Part shown: positions 60,101 to 64,000 of the stretch, one piece after another
Numbering within the stretch: position 1 is the first letter of the stretch
Layout: every line of letters starts with the position of its first letter
Assembly (NCBI GenBank): GCA_035582835.1
Contig: JAYKAV010002761.1
Coordinates: 860,674 to 924,673, forward strand
DNA: 64,000 nt
Origin: Phoebastria nigripes
Lineage: Eukaryota; Chordata; Aves; Procellariiformes; Diomedeidae
Direction of reading: 5' to 3'
The notes under the pieces: model-generated
The model's database searches: none
Seen by the model: only the letters and a program-made list of their open reading frames with translations
Told to the model about the DNA's origin: nothing
Translations under genes and position numbers: made by a program

Positions 60101-63100
60101 CTGCATAGTTTCCGTAGCTGCAACCATTTTTGACTTACGGAGCCCTAAAAGCTTCTAGGAACGGTGTGTTTCCCCATAGAAAGCCACACAAAAAGGAAAT
60201 CATTTTGGCAAGAGGTACTCTGAAAACCAATGAGATGATAGTATAAAACCTATTGTGTTCAAGTTACGATGATTCATTGTGGTGGTCCAATACCACACAT
60301 AGAGCCAGAGCATACCCAAGGGGATGCCACTAGCAATATACTTCAGTTAACTTCAAGAACAGGCCTTGAATGATGCACACCCTTTTCCAGAGCAAAGTGT
60401 CTGACAGTGAAACAAGGGAACTGTCTGATGGAGTTTCTGAATCCGAAGGGTACGGTCTCTTAAAAGCAGTAATTTGGCAATGCTCCTTCCCACAAGCTTA
60501 AGTCCTGTTGGCTTTACACACAGACTTTGTAAAACCATACTTCAGTACTATTGCTAAAATAATTCAGCAGCTATGCAGATGCTATTATTTTTGCCTTTTT
60601 TTAGAATGAAAACAAGTAGTATGTAGCCTTTGAAGGAATGGTGTTCATTTTGTGAAGCTTTTCATTTGAGCCATAGGAAACTGAGAGAGAGCAGAGCTTC
60701 TGCCTCATCTCTGCTTAAACTCAGGTATAGTAACGGAAGCTGCTGTGTTTGGGGATAATTTCAAAAAGGAGGACTTTCCTAAATCTGTCATAATTTATGA
60801 CCACCTCTGTTAAACCTGTATAAGACACAGTAGGGAATCTATACTGCATACTCAATAGTTACCTATCCAACTATAAATTAAGCCCTGATCTCTGCAGTCA
60901 TTAGGTAAGGGAACAAGTCCCAGATCTAGCAGATGCTTATTTCTATTTAATGATGTGTTTTGTTGTCAGCATAGTCTCTTCAGTTTCTTTGTATTTTCTA
61001 TAATACCTGAATCTGTCTCCCTACACAAACGCTGCAGCAGTTCCTTTCATTTGTGCCAAACTGCTTTAATTTCACTGGATTATAATAAAACAATTCAATC
61101 AGTAAGTGTTATACTTAGCTATTTTACATCAATGTGCAGTTCTTTTAACAGGAGACCCAGGCTGTAAATTATGTGGAAGAAAAATCAGGTCTTTCTTATA
61201 GCAGACAGATAGACACTAAAATGCTTCACAGTGAATTGTTTCTACTGAATATAAAACACAGCACACCTAAAAAGGTGATAGTAAAAGTGCTGAATGGAAG
61301 TTAGTGAAAAGAGAGATGCTTTTTTACATTTTAGCTAATAATAATGCACAGATACAACATGACATTGCTAATGGCATTCACAGAAGACATAAGACAGACT
61401 CTGAATATTTTGAATGATGTACAACGAAATAGATGAAAGCATACAGCTAAGCAGTTGCTGCTGTGAGAGGATCATTCTCCAAAACAAGGGGTTTGATTCT
61501 ATAGCTTTGTACTTGCCTCCAGTAAGCTGCTGAGCAGCATCAGCTCCCAGATCTGCAGGGCTTTGTGTGTTGCAAGACTTGGCTCTCAGTACAAAAGTTA
61601 GTGACAAGTGCAATTTTTAAGAAGGTTTCAACATCAGCCTAGTCTCCTGTACTATTATTCACTAGTGATACAATATCCTGTTTCACATATTCATACTTAA
61701 GGATTTATCACTGCATTCTATAGTGGGTTAAAAATTAGCCACATATTAGGCCGTTCCCATTGATGGGAATGTGGAAAGTTTAGCATAGTTCTGAAACAGA
61801 AACAGATCTGATCATACATATTAAGCAATGGAATTTATGCTTGGAAGCATACCTGGGAGACCCTCCTCTGGGCTTCTTGGGACTCACTCTGGTACGAATA
61901 GCTAAAAAATGTGAAAGCCCTCGAGTTTGGGAACCTACGAGACAGAGCCTCCAGATTCAATGAATTTAAAAAAAATGAATTTAAAGGCACGAGCAGAGGG
62001 GTTCTAATACACATTCTAATAAGGCATCATTTATTTTCCTTAATTTTGGACCTTCCTGTAGAACAGGAGTTCTGCCACTTGACTGCTTCTACTAAAGCCT
62101 ACCATACTTGTATTGGATGAACACCCTGATATTTGTACTTTGTGGTATTTAATTATCTGATATCTTAAACTGCATGATTAACTATTAAGAGCTGGAGGCA
62201 AATTAGGCAACTGTTACAGTTATATAAGCGATACCCTAGAGAGCCCCTATGAAGATACATATGAACCCATACCCAGGCCATCTTCCCACTGATCAGCAGG
62301 ATCCAATTTTAGCAGTGTGCTTGTCAGCTGCAAGGCCCCTCAACAGAGCAAAGACGCTCCTTTTCAAATGCCTTTGCTGTCACCGGGTGGTATCCACTTG
62401 TAGCTACAGAGAAAACATGGAGAAGCAAGGAGAGACAGATGAAAGGAAGAAAGATCAGGGCAGTCCTTCATCAAATCCCTTTGATGTAAAAAGGAGATGT
62501 TATAGTTCAGCTATCTGTACAGGCAGAAAAATAGGAACAGAAGACAAATAACAAGAAAACCATGAAAGCATGTGGAAAAATTATGACTCTGCTCTTTATT
62601 CTCTCTCTCTTTTCATTAACAGAACAGAACATGGTTTAACTAGCAATACATTTTAGGAGGTTGTCTTTCTTTTTATAAGAGCTCAGACATTTTCACTCAC
62701 TTCTGCATGTCATTTCTGGGTAGCTGCATACAGATCAATTATTTCTTCTCATCCAGGACAGATTCATAATTTCCTAGTAACACTTTCAATATTCTTAAAT
62801 AAATAGAAAGAGCACCATAATTGTATCAGCCCTTTTATCCCAATTAAATAGCTGAGGGTTGCTCAAGTACTGATTAGCCTATACTCTTGCCCTGCAGGAT
62901 AAAGAATCACCCTTATTGGGCCTTTCGTGGGCCAGAGTTCATCTGCAAATTGTTATCCTTTACACAGTATCCAAATGAGAGAACTTCTTAACAGCAGGGA
63001 GTCTATTCATTAATATATAAACTCTAGTTGATGAAGAACCAATTACTTGATTGCCTGAGAAAGTAACTGAGCTACCTCTTAAGTACGCAGCCATGCTGTG

Positions 63101-64000
63101 GTAGCTCATGGATTTCAGTGGGCAACACAGTCAAGTAGTTATTTCAGTAAAGGCAGGAACCCTTTTCTGAGTTTCTAAAATAAGCACATTGTAAGTGAAG
63201 CACTTTAGATTGCATTTATCAACAAGAAATATGGCCCCATCCTGGGCAGGTAAAAGCAAGATATAAATAAATTTATGCTGTCTCTGCTGATGGATACAAA
63301 CCTGCTGCTGGCACATTACTTCAGTTATTTTAGACTCCTTTGAAAATTCAAGCCCTAAAATCACTTCTACCCCCCTGCCCCTTCCAAAACCCTATTTCTC
63401 CTCTTCTCAGCAGGTAGAAGGCTGACTTTAGCAGGATGGGTGCAGTACAGTCTCTCCCTTCTCCCAGTGCCCAAGAGTTGCCTTGGACACAGTCTATACC
63501 TTGGAAGTATCCCTTTCTCTACTGACTGGGAGGTTTGTGGCAGCATCCGGCCAAGGATGTGCAGCCTACTCCACCAGCATGCTCAGCTCTCCCCCAGAGC
63601 AAGCAAGTGCTTGCTCTCTGTTCCCTGTGAAGAGGGTTGAGTGCTGTGGCAGTGGAAATTTCCTTGAGCTTCAAATTGCTATGAAGGGTTCTGCTGCCGT
63701 GACTCTGCAGCAGTGTTCTATCTACCAGACTGGAAATTACTTTAGGAATATATTTATAATTAGTGCACAACTTAGAGCATCAAAGACCATGATGTGTACC
63801 TTTTTCCCTTCCAATCTGTCTAGTTAAACCAGAGGTTTAAAGTTTCTCAGGGCAATAGTTGTCCTTCACTCTATGCAGACATGTGCCTCACAAAATGAGT
63901 CTTGATCTGTCACATTTAAACACTAACACAGCACAACCAGCAAGTCACGAGAAATAATCTAAGTACAAATAAGCATTGAAACATGAGATGGGTGCTGTTA
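57107..64000. other. upstream flank of SPATA7-like gene; no gene recognised
   Basis: AT-rich unique DNA. I looked for the short first exon of SPATA7 (start MDGSRR in human), for KCNK2 or KCNK10 coding exons and for a CpG-island promoter, and saw none. The small open frames on both strands (for example 62249-62551 and 63483-63827) have no known protein character. The promoter may be in this stretch or beyond the right edge. Confidence 0.6.

Noticed and set aside
63440..63827. Overlapping frames at the right edge of the window
   Set aside because: No protein family recognised, no splice signals in a consistent frame, opposite-strand frames equally long.
57107..64000. Possible KCNK2 (TREK-1) coding exons, expected from synteny
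   Set aside because: No pore-loop (TIGFG) or transmembrane coding pattern found; KCNK2 is presumably beyond the right edge.

Overview
This is vertebrate nuclear DNA, almost certainly from a bird or another sauropsid. The genes are split into GT-AG exons. CR1 non-LTR retrotransposon copies are present, including a well preserved 3' end with the typical microsatellite tail near 46.7-47.0 kb. Protein-level matches to animal genes are clear. There are no operons, ribosome binding sites or CRISPR arrays to describe.

Region 1 (1-15.5 kb, plus strand) holds the 3' part of CENPF, the large coiled-coil kinetochore protein. Nine exons can be followed in frame from base 1 to a stop at 15535-15537. The last residues are Cys-Lys-Val-Gln, the farnesylation box that ends CENP-F. 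The upstream exons and promoter lie left of the window. Only one copy of the long C-terminal repeat unit is visible, whereas human CENP-F has two in tandem. The donor of the seventh visible exon is unclear.

Region 2 (15.5-29.2 kb) is the space between two convergent genes. It is AT-rich and contains only weak, unrecognised open frames and possibly undetected terminal exons of the gene to the right.

Region 3 (29.2-57.1 kb, minus strand) holds a SPATA7-like gene, found by reading exons too small to be seen as long open frames. Eight exons join in phase: 57040-57106, 52664-52756, 36431-36552, 34429-34937, 34261-34321, 32929-32993, 32191-32262 and 29464 downwards. They match human SPATA7 along its N-terminal two thirds. 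SPATA7 is a connecting-cilium/transition-zone protein needed by photoreceptors. The C-terminal exon or exons were not located, and human coding exon 1 has no visible counterpart.

In mammals CENPF lies between PTPN14 and KCNK2, while SPATA7 lies between PTPN21 and KCNK10. These are paralogous blocks from the vertebrate genome duplications. A SPATA7-type gene beside CENPF therefore suggests a retained second copy (ohnolog) of SPATA7 that mammals lost. The alternatives are a lineage-specific rearrangement or a mis-join. This is the main discovery candidate.

Region 4 (57.1-64 kb) is upstream of the SPATA7-like gene. It shows no recognisable exon, no KCNK2 coding sequence and no CpG island.
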